A stretch of 64,000 nucleotides of DNA from NCBI RefSeq assembly GCF_041916735.1, contig NZ_JAYRYY010000011.1; one strand, given 5' to 3'. The position numbers and the translations under genes are program-made. The notes beneath the pieces were generated by a model. The model was given only the letters and a program-made list of their open reading frames with translations. It ran no database searches and was not told the DNA's origin. Origin of the DNA: Zoogloea sp016790385. GTDB taxonomy: Bacteria > Pseudomonadota > Gammaproteobacteria > Burkholderiales > Rhodocyclaceae. Below, in pieces: positions 17,935-25,643 of the stretch. Every line of letters starts with the position of its first letter. Positions within the stretch are counted from its first letter, which is position 1.

Positions 17935-18864
17935 TTAATCAACCACCCTCATCAAACGCATAAAATCATCCTCTCCCAACATGCGCTTGATTGCTTCAAC
18001 AAACTCCGGCTCAACAGAACACACAAACGCTAACCAACCGCGTAAACGTTTAACCTCTTCCTCTGATAAATCCCCCTTGCCAAACCTGTGAGCCATGGCA
18101 CGTAACACCCTTTTCTTTTCTCTACCTAATGAAGCACAACCATCGTTAGACAGAACCAAACCTGTAAGCTGACGATGATATTTCTTAGACGTAAAAACTG
18201 TTTTATCAGAATTCAGCTCCAGCCTCGGGTAGCGCAAGGTGTTACATAGACGAGAAACAAAGTCGAAAACATCACCAAGAACACCAGGCTCCGAAGTAGA
18301 AAACGCCAAATCATCAGCGTAGCGCGTATAAACAACCCCCCTAGAAACGCAGTACGCATTAACCTCTTCATCAAAATCAAACAATATTGTGTTTGAAATC
18401 GCTGGCGAGCTAGGTGCTCCGATAGATAGCCTTAGTCTGCGCTCCCCCACAGGCCGCCAGAAAAAAATTCGGGCAAGAATCTTTGAATCATCCGAAGCTA
18501 CGCTCGAATACTTCTTAAGGTGCTTAAGAAAATCAGTCCCAGAAACTGAAGGAAAGAAATCTTTAAAATCTAGTTTTAGCAGATAGCGATTTGGAGCATG
18601 AACGGTAGCATGATCAACAATGCCGACTCCCTTCCTGTAGGCCTTAGCCACATCTGACACCGGCAACGCGGCAATATATTCACGCAGCAGTAGTCGCTGT
18701 ACAGCTTTAATTTCTGCCGTTGGCTGCGCGATTGTTCGCTTACCGCGACCATTTCGCTTCTCGATTTCATGCACTTTATATCGCGAAGGCGCCGTCCGAA
18801 TGAGCATCGCCACTTCATCCGCCCCAAGAGGGAATGCCTCCATGATTGTGGAGATAACGCTCAT
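17935..18864 (-). CDS. Retron reverse transcriptase
   Basis: This 309-residue RT starts at the ATG of an ATGA overlap with the effector gene and has AAGGGG upstream. Motifs in order are LDFKDFF (98-104), SIGAPSSP (147-154), catalytic YADD (182-185) and the retron-typical LTG (233-235, a variant of VTG). Before motif A, VDHATVH stands in the place of the retron NAxxH signature. In the family the enzyme primes from a 2'-OH of a guanosine in the msr RNA and makes a branched RNA-DNA molecule. Effector, RNA and gene order fit the Eco1 (Ec86) group. It is much richer in AT than its neighbours, a sign of transfer. Confidence 0.93.
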   Translation of the reverse strand: MSVISTIMEAFPLGADEVAMLIRTAPSRYKVHEIEKRNGRGKRTIAQPTAEIKAVQRLLLREYIAALPVSDVAKAYRKGVGIVDHATVHAPNRYLLKLDFKDFFPSVSGTDFLKHLKKYSSVASDDSKILARIFFWRPVGERRLRLSIGAPSSPAISNTILFDFDEEVNAYCVSRGVVYTRYADDLAFSTSEPGVLGDVFDFVSRLCNTLRYPRLELNSDKTVFTSKKYHRQLTGLVLSNDGCASLGREKKRVLRAMAHRFGKGDLSEEEVKRLRGWLAFVCSVEPEFVEAIKRMLGEDDFMRLMRVVD

Positions 18865-19781
18865 AGCAACCCCTTGGGATGTATAGCCTGATAAGCCTGT
18901 TTCCTGATGGAATCCTTTTTTAGCCAAGGAATGGAATGTTTGAATTTAAAGCGCGCCCGGTCAAATGGTGGCTCATCCTTCTTCGATTCATAGTTCAAAT
19001 AAGACTGCCGATCACTTGGTGATACGAGATATCGCTTCGTAAGCTTGTCAACACACTGGATAAGCTCAAATCTCTCTAGTTGCTTTACAACTTGCTGCAG
19101 TCGAGCCAACGAGATGTCATCAACCCCCATAGCTGTCATTAATTCGCGCAACTCTCGGACCGTCAGCGCTCCAAACAACTCGACCAAGTCAGCCGCCAAT
19201 AAGAACTGATCTCTCTCACGAGAGGGATCGAAAGACGTTGTCTTCGGAATTCTATCTATGGCTTCGCTAAGCTCTTGAACGACCGAATCCAATTCAGCCT
19301 GAATCTGCTCTGGTTTAATTGACTCAACTACACAAATAGCAGCGCCATGATGGTGCTCAATTTTCTTAATTGGCCCATGAGCAATAAATGATTCAGCGGC
19401 GTAATACTCCGCGCCAATCACCACAAACAATCTCTCGGCAAGAATTTTATCCATGCAGAACGCGCCAAGCTCCGCAAATGATCCCGCACTTTCAGAGAAA
19501 AGCACAATTGTTTTAGAAAGGCAGGCAGCATCCCGCTCGAAGTCTATTAAATTTCCATATCCTTCAAAGTTATTCCAGTCCTGGAACTCCTCTGGTGTAC
19601 GGGCAAACCGACCAATTGGATGATTTTTTGCCAGCAACCAATTTAGAAACATCTGTCTGGCTGAAGCATGGGCCCCACCAAGGGGCCCACCAAACACCAA
19701 AACTATAGGGGGAAGACGTTCAATACGCGTTGCAACGGGATTTACAGATGAAGTAAATGCCACGAAAGCGTTTGAAGACAT
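18861..19781 (-). CDS. Retron type II-A effector: NDT-like domain plus winged helix
   Basis: This 306-residue protein lies between the retron RNA and the RT. Its N-terminal half is a nucleoside 2-deoxyribosyltransferase-like fold (IVLVFGGPLGG at 26-36 and SESAGSFAELGAF at 96-108, with the glutamate of the active-site loop). Its C-terminal half looks like a DNA-binding winged helix (about 185-250, LTVRELRELMTAMGVDDISLARLQQVVKQLERFELI). The same architecture accompanies retron Eco1, where RT, branched DNA and effector form a complex that blocks growth after phage attack. I chose the ATG at 19781 over the TTG one codon earlier; AAAGG precedes it. Confidence 0.88.
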   Translation of the reverse strand: MSSNAFVAFTSSVNPVATRIERLPPIVLVFGGPLGGAHASARQMFLNWLLAKNHPIGRFARTPEEFQDWNNFEGYGNLIDFERDAACLSKTIVLFSESAGSFAELGAFCMDKILAERLFVVIGAEYYAAESFIAHGPIKKIEHHHGAAICVVESIKPEQIQAELDSVVQELSEAIDRIPKTTSFDPSRERDQFLLAADLVELFGALTVRELRELMTAMGVDDISLARLQQVVKQLERFELIQCVDKLTKRYLVSPSDRQSYLNYESKKDEPPFDRARFKFKHSIPWLKKDSIRKQAYQAIHPKGLL

Positions 19782-19945
19782 CAATTACCTTTGAAAGGCA
19801 CGAAATCGGCCAAACCGAGATCGGGCTCCCAGCCCGATCTCGGTTTGGCCGATTTCGTGCCGTTGATTGAAATCCACTGCAACACGGTCTGGCGAAGCGC
19901 CTGACACTGATAGCAAAACAAGCAAGCTACCGTACGCGTAATTGA
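19781..19945 (-). ncRNA. Retron msr-msd RNA
   Basis: Reading the minus strand from 19945, an 8-base a1 segment TCAATTAC (19945-19938) is followed by GGTAGC, containing the TAGC context expected near the branching G. Small stem-loops follow (GGTAGC/GCTATC with one wobble; GGCG-CTT-CGCC), then the long msd hairpin (19861-19797), then a2 GTAATTGA (19788-19781) complementary to a1. The total is 165 nt, about the size of the Eco1 RNA. The last base of a2 falls in the effector start codon, so folding could affect its translation. Exact msr/msd boundaries and the branch G are inferred. Confidence 0.75.
19797..19861. repeat. Perfect 31-bp msd stem with 3-nt loop
   Basis: Bases 19797-19827 are the exact reverse complement of 19831-19861, with CCC between them on the plus strand. 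A perfect stem this long without a T-run is not a terminator. Its position between the retron promoter and effector gene marks it as the msd, which would be copied into the hairpin DNA. Confidence 0.9.
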
Positions 19946-19951
19946 ACTGGG

Positions 19952-19980
19952 ATTATCTTCAATACCCTTGAATTTCTCAA
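19952..19980 (-). promoter_or_regulatory. sigma-70 promoter of the retron
   Basis: On the minus strand TTGAGA (19980-19975) and GATAAT (19957-19952) each match the consensus at five of six positions and are separated by exactly 17 bases. The predicted start, 7 bases after the -10 box, falls at about 19945, the first base of the proposed a1 segment. Confidence 0.75.
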
Positions 19981-20000
19981 GTGTCCCGTTATCTAGCCTC

Positions 20001-20047
20001 GGGGCAGCGCGCTTCGTGCGGCGACGCCACGCGAAGCGCGCTGCCCC
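20001..20047. repeat. 16-bp-stem GC hairpin upstream of retron
   Basis: Bases 20001-20016 and 20032-20047 are perfect reverse complements. The 15-base loop contains a further GGCG-A-CGCC stem, and outer TCTAGC/GCTAGA blocks flank the whole (about 19991 and 20070). It sits just before the retron promoter. It may be a transcription barrier for the minus-strand genes at 20151-21113 or mark an element end. No T-run is present. Confidence 0.55.
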
Positions 20048-20150
20048 CCATACCTTCGTCGCTAGACCAGCTCCAATGACCGCTGAGCGGTAGTTACCGG
20101 CCGCTCATGTGGCAACGGCTGTATGTCCGAAAAGGCCGACAACCAGCCCC

Positions 20151-20645
20151 TCACACCACCCTAACCTGCCACCTCCACCACTCCGCCGACACCATCCGCC
20201 CAAACGCACCCACCATGCCCTCAATCCGGGTGCTGAACCCCTCGTCCGCCTTTCCCTCCGCCAGAAACGCCAGCGGGTCGGTCCAGCAGGCGCGGAGGCC
20301 GGGGCAGACTTTGTCGTCCATCACCAGGGCTTCGTAGCGCAGGCTCACCTCGCCCCAGGGGGCGTGGGTAAAAATGCGGGTGAGGGCGCCGCTGTCGAGG
20401 GCGCGGATGTAGTAGTCCATGTCCCGGTCGTCGGCCATGGGCAGGGCGTCGGGGTCGAGGTCGTCGGTGGGTCTGTCGTCGTCTTCATCCCTCGGCACGG
20501 CGCGCGAGGGGCCCAGGGCGATGACGACGCCGGCGTCCCGATACAGAGCCCTGAGGCGCGTGGCGAGGGCTTCGCTGGGGCCATCGGTCTCCAGGGAGCG
20601 CATCAGCGTGCGCTTTTCGATCTCGAATTGTTCGTACTTGTCCAT
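20151..20645 (-). CDS. Hypothetical acidic protein, 164 aa
   Basis: I do not recognise this protein. From the ATG at 20645 (MDKYEQFEIEKRTL) it has a helical N-terminus, an acidic linker (EDDDRPTDDLDPD) and a C-terminal part with several tryptophans. No signal peptide or membrane segment is seen. The frame extends 12 codons further upstream but MDKY looks like the real start. It may belong with the small membrane protein 102 bases upstream. Confidence 0.55.
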   Translation of the reverse strand: MDKYEQFEIEKRTLMRSLETDGPSEALATRLRALYRDAGVVIALGPSRAVPRDEDDDRPTDDLDPDALPMADDRDMDYYIRALDSGALTRIFTHAPWGEVSLRYEALVMDDKVCPGLRACWTDPLAFLAEGKADEGFSTRIEGMVGAFGRMVSAEWWRWQVRVV

Positions 20646-20747
20646 GGTGCGGGGCCGGGGCGTGGGAGCAAAGAGCCGCAAGGATAGCGGACTCGGGGCA
20701 GGCCTGGATGCCCGGGAGGGGCCGTGGCCTGGCGGGCGTGGAGAAAC

Positions 20748-21113
20748 TCAGTGGAGCCTCCTGGTCGCAAATGACAGCATCACCGACACGGCCAACAGTA
20801 TCCAGGGCAGCAGCCGGGCACGCAGGCCTTCATCCGAAATGCGCGAGAACCGGTAGGCAATCGCAAGAAAAGACGCGCCCGCCGCAATCAGGGAAAGGCC
20901 CGCAATCCGCGCCGCCTTGCCCGCCAGGGCCGTCGGGCCAAAGAAGAACTGGCCAAAGTCCGGCCCCTCCACGGGTTCCAGATGGCCGGAGAACAGCGCA
21001 CCGCAGCCAAACCACAGCAGAAAGCCCGAGAACGGCAGACTAACGAGGACGAGCAGGAGACTGTGAAGCCACGTCGGCAGCTCGTCGTCGGAGGGAAACA
21101 GCGAGGGGCGCAT
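20748..21113 (-). CDS. Small membrane protein, 121 aa
   Basis: From the ATG at 21113 (MRPSLFPSDDELPTW) the protein has three hydrophobic segments: LLLVLVSLPFSGFLLWFGCGAL, a second around ARIAGLSLIAAGASFLAIAY and a third LLPWILLAVSVML. The frame stays open 63 codons further upstream, but that part looks non-coding. I do not recognise a family. The 465 bases between it and the eCIS cluster contain no gene I can support. Confidence 0.5.
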   Translation of the reverse strand: MRPSLFPSDDELPTWLHSLLLVLVSLPFSGFLLWFGCGALFSGHLEPVEGPDFGQFFFGPTALAGKAARIAGLSLIAAGASFLAIAYRFSRISDEGLRARLLPWILLAVSVMLSFATRRLH

Positions 21114-21475
21114 CGTCCGGCACCGTGATGAAGGCAGCGCGGTGATTGCATCAAACTCGGTGCGCGATGTCATCAGGTCAATCCCACCCCGGGTCAATCC
21201 ACGAGAACGAAGACCACGCTTGACGATGTACTGCAAGAGCGCGCCCGGCGGCATCAAGCCGCCCCCGCGGCCCGACGCCAACCCCGCCTTGATTTGCCCC
21301 ATCCCGTGTGCTTGACTGCCTCTCAGGGGCGCACTCTGCGTGCATCAAAGCCTATTTTCCCAACATGCCCACTTCGCCGTCGTGCTTGATTGGCGCGGGT
21401 CTCTGGGTTTTTGCCTGTTCGCCGGGGGGCAACACCCATTTTGGGAATCATGTCCGCCGCATCTCTCCTTGAAGT

Positions 21476-21503
21476 TTCACAAAACTAGTATTGAATGCAT
21501 AAA
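21476..21503 (+). promoter_or_regulatory. Candidate promoter of the eCIS cluster
   Basis: TTCACA (21476-21481) and CATAAA (21498-21503), 16 bases apart, lie in the only AT-rich patch of the 465-base gap before the first injection-system gene. The match is modest (5/6 and 4/6). The rest of the gap shows no other convincing signal. Confidence 0.3.
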
Positions 21504-21578
21504 CAGACGGGTTGATCAGCCCGGGCCGGCGCGTCTGCAAAAGCAGCGGGCCTGCGCCATGCGAGGGAAAGCGATGAC

Positions 21579-22145
21579 ATGTTTATAGCGGGCACAAGCG
21601 CCACCCTGCGACGGCTGATCGAGGATCAGCTGGTCGCCACCGGTGGGCTGGATGGTTACGATGTCCAGCTGTTTTCCACCCGCGATTTCGCAGGGACCAT
21701 CAACAACCGGGTAGCCCTGTTCCTCTACCGGGTGGAGGTGGACGAGACCCGGCGCAATGTCGATCTGCCCCGCCTCGCGCCCACCGCACCGCGCCGCCAG
21801 GCCCTCGGGCTGGAGCTTCATTACCTGCTCACCGTGTGGGGGCAGCGCGCCGCCGAGGGCGAGCAGGTCATGCTGGCCCGCTGCATGGACATCCTGGATC
21901 GCCATGCGGTGATCACCGGCCCCCTGCTCGACCCCGCCTACCCCTGGGAGCCCGAAGACAGCCTGCGCGTGGCCCTCAACCACCTCAGCACCGAAGACAT
22001 GCTGCGCCTGTGGGACAGCCTGGAGCCGCCCTACCAGTTGTCGATTCCCTACGTGGTGCGCACCGCCCGGCTGGCCGCGCGCGAGCGCACCGACCCGGCG
22101 ATTGCCGATTCCCGCACCCTGGTCTTCACGCCCCAGGTGCCGTAA
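21579..22145 (+). CDS. eCIS tail terminator-like protein (DUF4255/Pvc16 family)
   Basis: This 188-residue protein fits the Pvc16/Afp16 N-terminal family (DUF4255): a helical start (ATLRRLIEDQL), LFLYRVEVDETRRN, LGLELHYLLTVWG and a final PYVVRTARL segment. In Afp/PVC particles the Afp16-type protein caps the sheath-tube and sets its length. It is the first gene of the cluster and shares TAATG with the next gene. Confidence 0.85.
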   Translation: MFIAGTSATLRRLIEDQLVATGGLDGYDVQLFSTRDFAGTINNRVALFLYRVEVDETRRNVDLPRLAPTAPRRQALGLELHYLLTVWGQRAAEGEQVMLARCMDILDRHAVITGPLLDPAYPWEPEDSLRVALNHLSTEDMLRLWDSLEPPYQLSIPYVVRTARLAARERTDPAIADSRTLVFTPQVP

Positions 22146-23005
22146 TGCTCGCCCCCGCCGATACGCCCCTCGCCTGGGCGGCCCGCCATTCACCCGACCG
22201 CATCACGGCGGTGGGGGTGCTGGCGGTGCGTATCCGGCGCCATCTCACCGACAATGGGGCGCCCGGCCTTGCCGCCATTCCCGATCTGCGGGTGCGCGTG
22301 GCCGGCCACCCGGAACGCCCCCTGTGGCACGCCAGCACCGGCCTGTACGGCTTTCTGGGTCTTCCGCCGGGCGATGTGCGCATCGAGATCGAAGACCCTT
22401 CCGGGCGGCATCAGCCCCAGGCCGTCACGGCCACGGTGCCCGATCGCTCGGCCCTCAAGGAGGCCATGGAGGCAGCCGATGCCGCGCCCGCCGTGCCGCC
22501 CCCGGCCTATCCCGCGGTCAATCTGCGGCCGTCGCTGGCCATGGGCCTTCCGCCCGGTACGTCGGCCCTGTGGGGCGTGGTGCGGGAGGGCAGCCGGGTG
22601 GTGCCGGGCGCGCTGCTCAGCCTGACCACCGTGCGGGATGGCGCCGCCGATGCGGTCACCACGCTCAGCGGGCGGGACGGCAGCTATCTCTTCGTCCTGC
22701 CCTTCGAGCGCATCGACCGCAGCGTCAATCCGCCGATCCGCGCCTTCAGCCGCACGCTGACCGTGTTGTCCCCCCGCCCGGCCGTGGCAACGGCCCTGGC
22801 CGAGCAGGGTTTTCTCGCCGGCCAGCCGGCCAATGTCTTCGGGCTCACGGCAGCAGAGCGCAACGCGCGCTTCCTGCCGCGAGGCTTTGAATTGCGTGAC
22901 GCTGGCGGCACCCTGCACCCGCAGGTTGGCGGCCAGAATCCGCCCGTTTCGGTTTCGGTCGGCATGAACGTCCGGCTCGATATCGAGTTGCTACCCTTGC
23001 CATGA
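22145..23005 (+). CDS. eCIS-associated protein with carboxypeptidase-regulatory-like domains
   Basis: This 286-residue protein has no clear enzyme motifs. Two stretches (about 40-100 with GLYGFLGLPPGDVRIEIEDPSG, and 150-235 with VVREGSRVVPGALLSLTTVRDG then GRDGSYLFVLPFE) look like beta-sandwich carboxypeptidase-regulatory or prealbumin-like domains. Such domains usually mediate binding. Its place between cap and sheath genes suggests a structural or assembly role; the exact part is unknown. Confidence 0.6.
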   Translation: MLAPADTPLAWAARHSPDRITAVGVLAVRIRRHLTDNGAPGLAAIPDLRVRVAGHPERPLWHASTGLYGFLGLPPGDVRIEIEDPSGRHQPQAVTATVPDRSALKEAMEAADAAPAVPPPAYPAVNLRPSLAMGLPPGTSALWGVVREGSRVVPGALLSLTTVRDGAADAVTTLSGRDGSYLFVLPFERIDRSVNPPIRAFSRTLTVLSPRPAVATALAEQGFLAGQPANVFGLTAAERNARFLPRGFELRDAGGTLHPQVGGQNPPVSVSVGMNVRLDIELLPLP

Positions 23006-23017
23006 TGGAGGCCCGAC

Positions 23018-24859
23018 ATGCCTGAATACCTCGCTCCGGGAGTTTACGTCGAAGAAACCAGCTTTCGCGCCAAGTCCATCGAGGGCGTGGCGACGTCCAC
23101 CGCCGGTTTCGTCGGCCAGACCCGCTTCGGCCCCACCTCCGGGCTGCCTGCCCTGGTCACCGGCTATGAGGAATTCCAGCGCCTTTTCGGCGACGGCGAT
23201 GACCTGTTGCTGGGCGGCGTGCCCACCACCAATCAGCTCGCCCACGCGGTGCGCCTGTTTTTCGAGAACGGCGGCAAGCGGGTGTATGTGTCGCGCATCT
23301 TCACCCCCACCGGAGGGGGCTCAGTGGCGGCCAGCCGCTCGGTCAGCCCGGCGATTTCGGTGCAGGGGGTCAATCGCTTCCTGCGCGCGCGCTTTCCGGG
23401 CCGCGCCGGCAACGTGGTGGTGCGGGTTACCGCCACGCGCAGCGGCAACCTGCTCACCGGCGCGGCGGGCAACCGCCGGGTGATGGGCCTGCGCCTGGGC
23501 GACGTGGTGGAGGCCGGCGCCCTCAAGGAAAGCCGGGTGGACGCCAGCGGCCCCAACGCGGTCACCGCAGCCAATATATACAGCGTCAGCTTCGATGCGG
23601 CGGGCAACCCGCTGCTCACCAATGCCGGCGGCACCCTGGATCTCAACGGCGCCGCCCTCGCCGCGGTACAAAAGATCACCCTCGACTTCAGCATCGGTCC
23701 CAACCTCGACGGCTCCACCGGCACCCGCAGCGAGCAGATCCAGCGCCTCTCGCCCCACCCGGATTCCGATCTCTTCGTGGGCCGCATCCTGCGCCACGAA
23801 GACCCGGATGCCGGCATCGAGCCCCCCGCCGACCGCAGCCAGCGCATCTATTTCGATGCCGTCGCCCCCCTGCCCACGGTGGCGGCCCAGCGCACCACCT
23901 TCGCCCGCGACCTGCTCACCAGCCTGGTGGCCGCCTCGCCCCTCACCCTGGGCAGCGGCAGTGACGGCATCGCCCCCGACAGCGCCGCCTTCACCGGCGG
24001 CGGCAGCGGCCACGACGCCACTGGCCTGGCCGCCCTGGGCGAGATCGAGGACATCGCCATCGTCGCCGCGCCGGGCTCCGCCGCCCTGCCCTCGCCCATC
24101 GATCAGGCCGTGCGCGACGCCCTGGTGAGCCACTGCGAAAACCTGCGCTACCGCTTCGCCATCCTCGCCGGCCCGCGGGACGCCGATCAGGCCGCCATCC
24201 GCCAGGTACGCGGTCAGCACGACTCGAAATACGCCGCCATCTACTACCCCTGGCTGGTCGCCACCATGCCCGGCAGCGCCCGCGAAACGGTGCTCTACTC
24301 GCCCGAAGGCGCCATGGCCGGCATCTACGCCCGCAGCGACATCGAGCGCGGCGTGCACAAGGCGCCGGCCAACGAAACCGTGCGCGGAGTGCTGCGCTTC
24401 TCGCGCAACGTTAACAAGGGCGAGCAGGACGTGCTCAACCCGGAAGGCGTCAACTGCCTGCGCTTCTTCGAGGGCCGCGGCTACCGGGTGTGGGGCGCCC
24501 GCACCATCAGCTCCGACCCGGAATGGACCTACATCAACGTCCGCCGGCTGTTCATCTACCTGGAGCACTCCATCGACCGCAGCACCCAGTGGGCGGTGTT
24601 CGAGCCCAACAACGAAGAGCTGTGGCTCAAGATCCGCCTCACCATCGAGGGCTTTCTGTACGACGTGTGGCGCACCGGCGCCCTGCTCGGCTCGCGCCCC
24701 GAAGACGCCTACTTCGTGCGTTGCGACCGCACCACCATGAGCCAGTCTGATCTCGACAACGGCCGTCTGGTGTGCCTGATCGGCGTCGCGCCCACCAAGC
24801 CGGCCGAGTTTGTGATCTTCCGCATCGGCCAGTGGACCGCCGACGCTTCCATCATCTGA
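23018..24859 (+). CDS. eCIS contractile sheath protein 1
   Basis: This 613-residue phage tail sheath-family protein begins with the hallmark EYLAPGVYVEETSFRAKSIEGVATSTAGFVG. It ends with the conserved sheath C-domain: INVRRLFIYLEHSIDRSTQWAVFEPN, RCDRTTMSQSDLDNGRL and GVAPTKPAEFVIFRIGQ. It forms the contracting outer tube. A second, longer sheath lies at 25644, as in Afp and PVC clusters that encode several sheath paralogues. The start is 12 bases after the previous stop. Confidence 0.95.
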   Translation: MPEYLAPGVYVEETSFRAKSIEGVATSTAGFVGQTRFGPTSGLPALVTGYEEFQRLFGDGDDLLLGGVPTTNQLAHAVRLFFENGGKRVYVSRIFTPTGGGSVAASRSVSPAISVQGVNRFLRARFPGRAGNVVVRVTATRSGNLLTGAAGNRRVMGLRLGDVVEAGALKESRVDASGPNAVTAANIYSVSFDAAGNPLLTNAGGTLDLNGAALAAVQKITLDFSIGPNLDGSTGTRSEQIQRLSPHPDSDLFVGRILRHEDPDAGIEPPADRSQRIYFDAVAPLPTVAAQRTTFARDLLTSLVAASPLTLGSGSDGIAPDSAAFTGGGSGHDATGLAALGEIEDIAIVAAPGSAALPSPIDQAVRDALVSHCENLRYRFAILAGPRDADQAAIRQVRGQHDSKYAAIYYPWLVATMPGSARETVLYSPEGAMAGIYARSDIERGVHKAPANETVRGVLRFSRNVNKGEQDVLNPEGVNCLRFFEGRGYRVWGARTISSDPEWTYINVRRLFIYLEHSIDRSTQWAVFEPNNEELWLKIRLTIEGFLYDVWRTGALLGSRPEDAYFVRCDRTTMSQSDLDNGRLVCLIGVAPTKPAEFVIFRIGQWTADASII

Positions 24860-24860
24860 C

Positions 24861-24985
24861 GAGCGTGCAAATGAATCTACTGCGCGGCCCGATTTCACCC
24901 CTGCGACGCTCACCGTACCCATGTACGGCTGCGCCTCTCGGGGCGAACTCGAACCGCTCGCTACGATTCCTCCACACGCTCCAAG
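24861..24985. repeat. Intergenic repeat, copy 1
   Basis: The gap between sheath 1 and tube 1 is filled by a roughly 120-base element almost identical in layout to the one at 25481-25606. It contains the hairpin CCGTAC-CCAT-GTACGG. I think it is a dispersed genomic repeat rather than part of a gene. Confidence 0.75.
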
Positions 24986-25026
24986 CGCCCGCCCGGCGAT
25001 AACTGCATTCTCAAAGGAGACCGGCA

Positions 25027-25482
25027 ATGGCCACCCTGCGTGAAGACCCCTACGGCCCGTTCAATTTCAAGGTCACCATCAGCCCCGCCAGCGGCGGCGA
25101 GTTTCGTGGCGGCTTCTCGGATGTCTCGGGGCTGTCCACCGAGATCACCCACGCCGACTACCGGGAAGGCACCGATGCCTTCAACCGTCCGCGCAAGGTG
25201 CCGCTGATGTACAAGGCCGGCGACGTGACTCTGAAGCGCGGCATGATCGCGTCCCTCGACCTGTGGAGCTGGGTCAATCAGGTGCGCCGCGGCAACATGG
25301 AAGCGCGGGCCACCGTGGTGATCGAGCTGATGAGCGAAGACCGGGCCAGCACCGTGGCCCAGTGGAAGCTCATCAACGCCCGCCCCTCCAAATGGACCGG
25401 ACCGACCCTGGCGGCCAAGGGCGCCTCCGACGTGGCCATGGAAGAACTCACCCTGGTCTGTGAAGACCTGGAGTTCGAGTGA
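25027..25482 (+). CDS. eCIS inner tube protein 1 (gp19-like)
   Basis: This 151-residue protein fits the T4 gp19/Hcp-like tail tube family: REDPYGPFNFKVTISPASGGEFRGGFSDVSGLSTEITHADYREG, then TLKRGMIASLDLWSWVNQV and a short C-terminal strand. It stacks into the inner tube through which cargo travels. A strong AAAGGAGA precedes the ATG. Confidence 0.93.
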   Translation: MATLREDPYGPFNFKVTISPASGGEFRGGFSDVSGLSTEITHADYREGTDAFNRPRKVPLMYKAGDVTLKRGMIASLDLWSWVNQVRRGNMEARATVVIELMSEDRASTVAQWKLINARPSKWTGPTLAAKGASDVAMEELTLVCEDLEFE

Positions 25483-25606
25483 GCGCTTGTGAATAGATCT
25501 GTTGCGCGGCCCGATTTCGCCCCTGTGATGCTCACCGTAACCCGTTTACGGCTGCGTTGCTCGGCACGAACTCAAACCCCTCGCCACGATTTCTACTCAC
25601 GCGCTG
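25481..25606. repeat. Intergenic repeat, copy 2
   Basis: This is a second copy of the element at 24861-24985, starting at the stop codon of the tube gene. Its central hairpin is CCGTAA-CCCG-TTTACGG: both arms have changed relative to copy 1, keeping the pairing. That suggests the structure matters or was selected. Confidence 0.75.
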
Positions 25607-25643
25607 AGCCCGGCCAATGCGTCCCTGATGTGAGGCCCACCCC

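Noticed and set aside
19797..19861. Long hairpin as an intrinsic terminator or insertion-sequence end
   Set aside because: There is no T-run, no transposase and no target duplication. Its position in a retron RNA explains it better.
23321..25027. 568-codon minus-strand frame opposite sheath gene 1
   Set aside because: Antisense to a clear sheath gene, glycine/alanine/valine-rich, with no motif or ribosome site.
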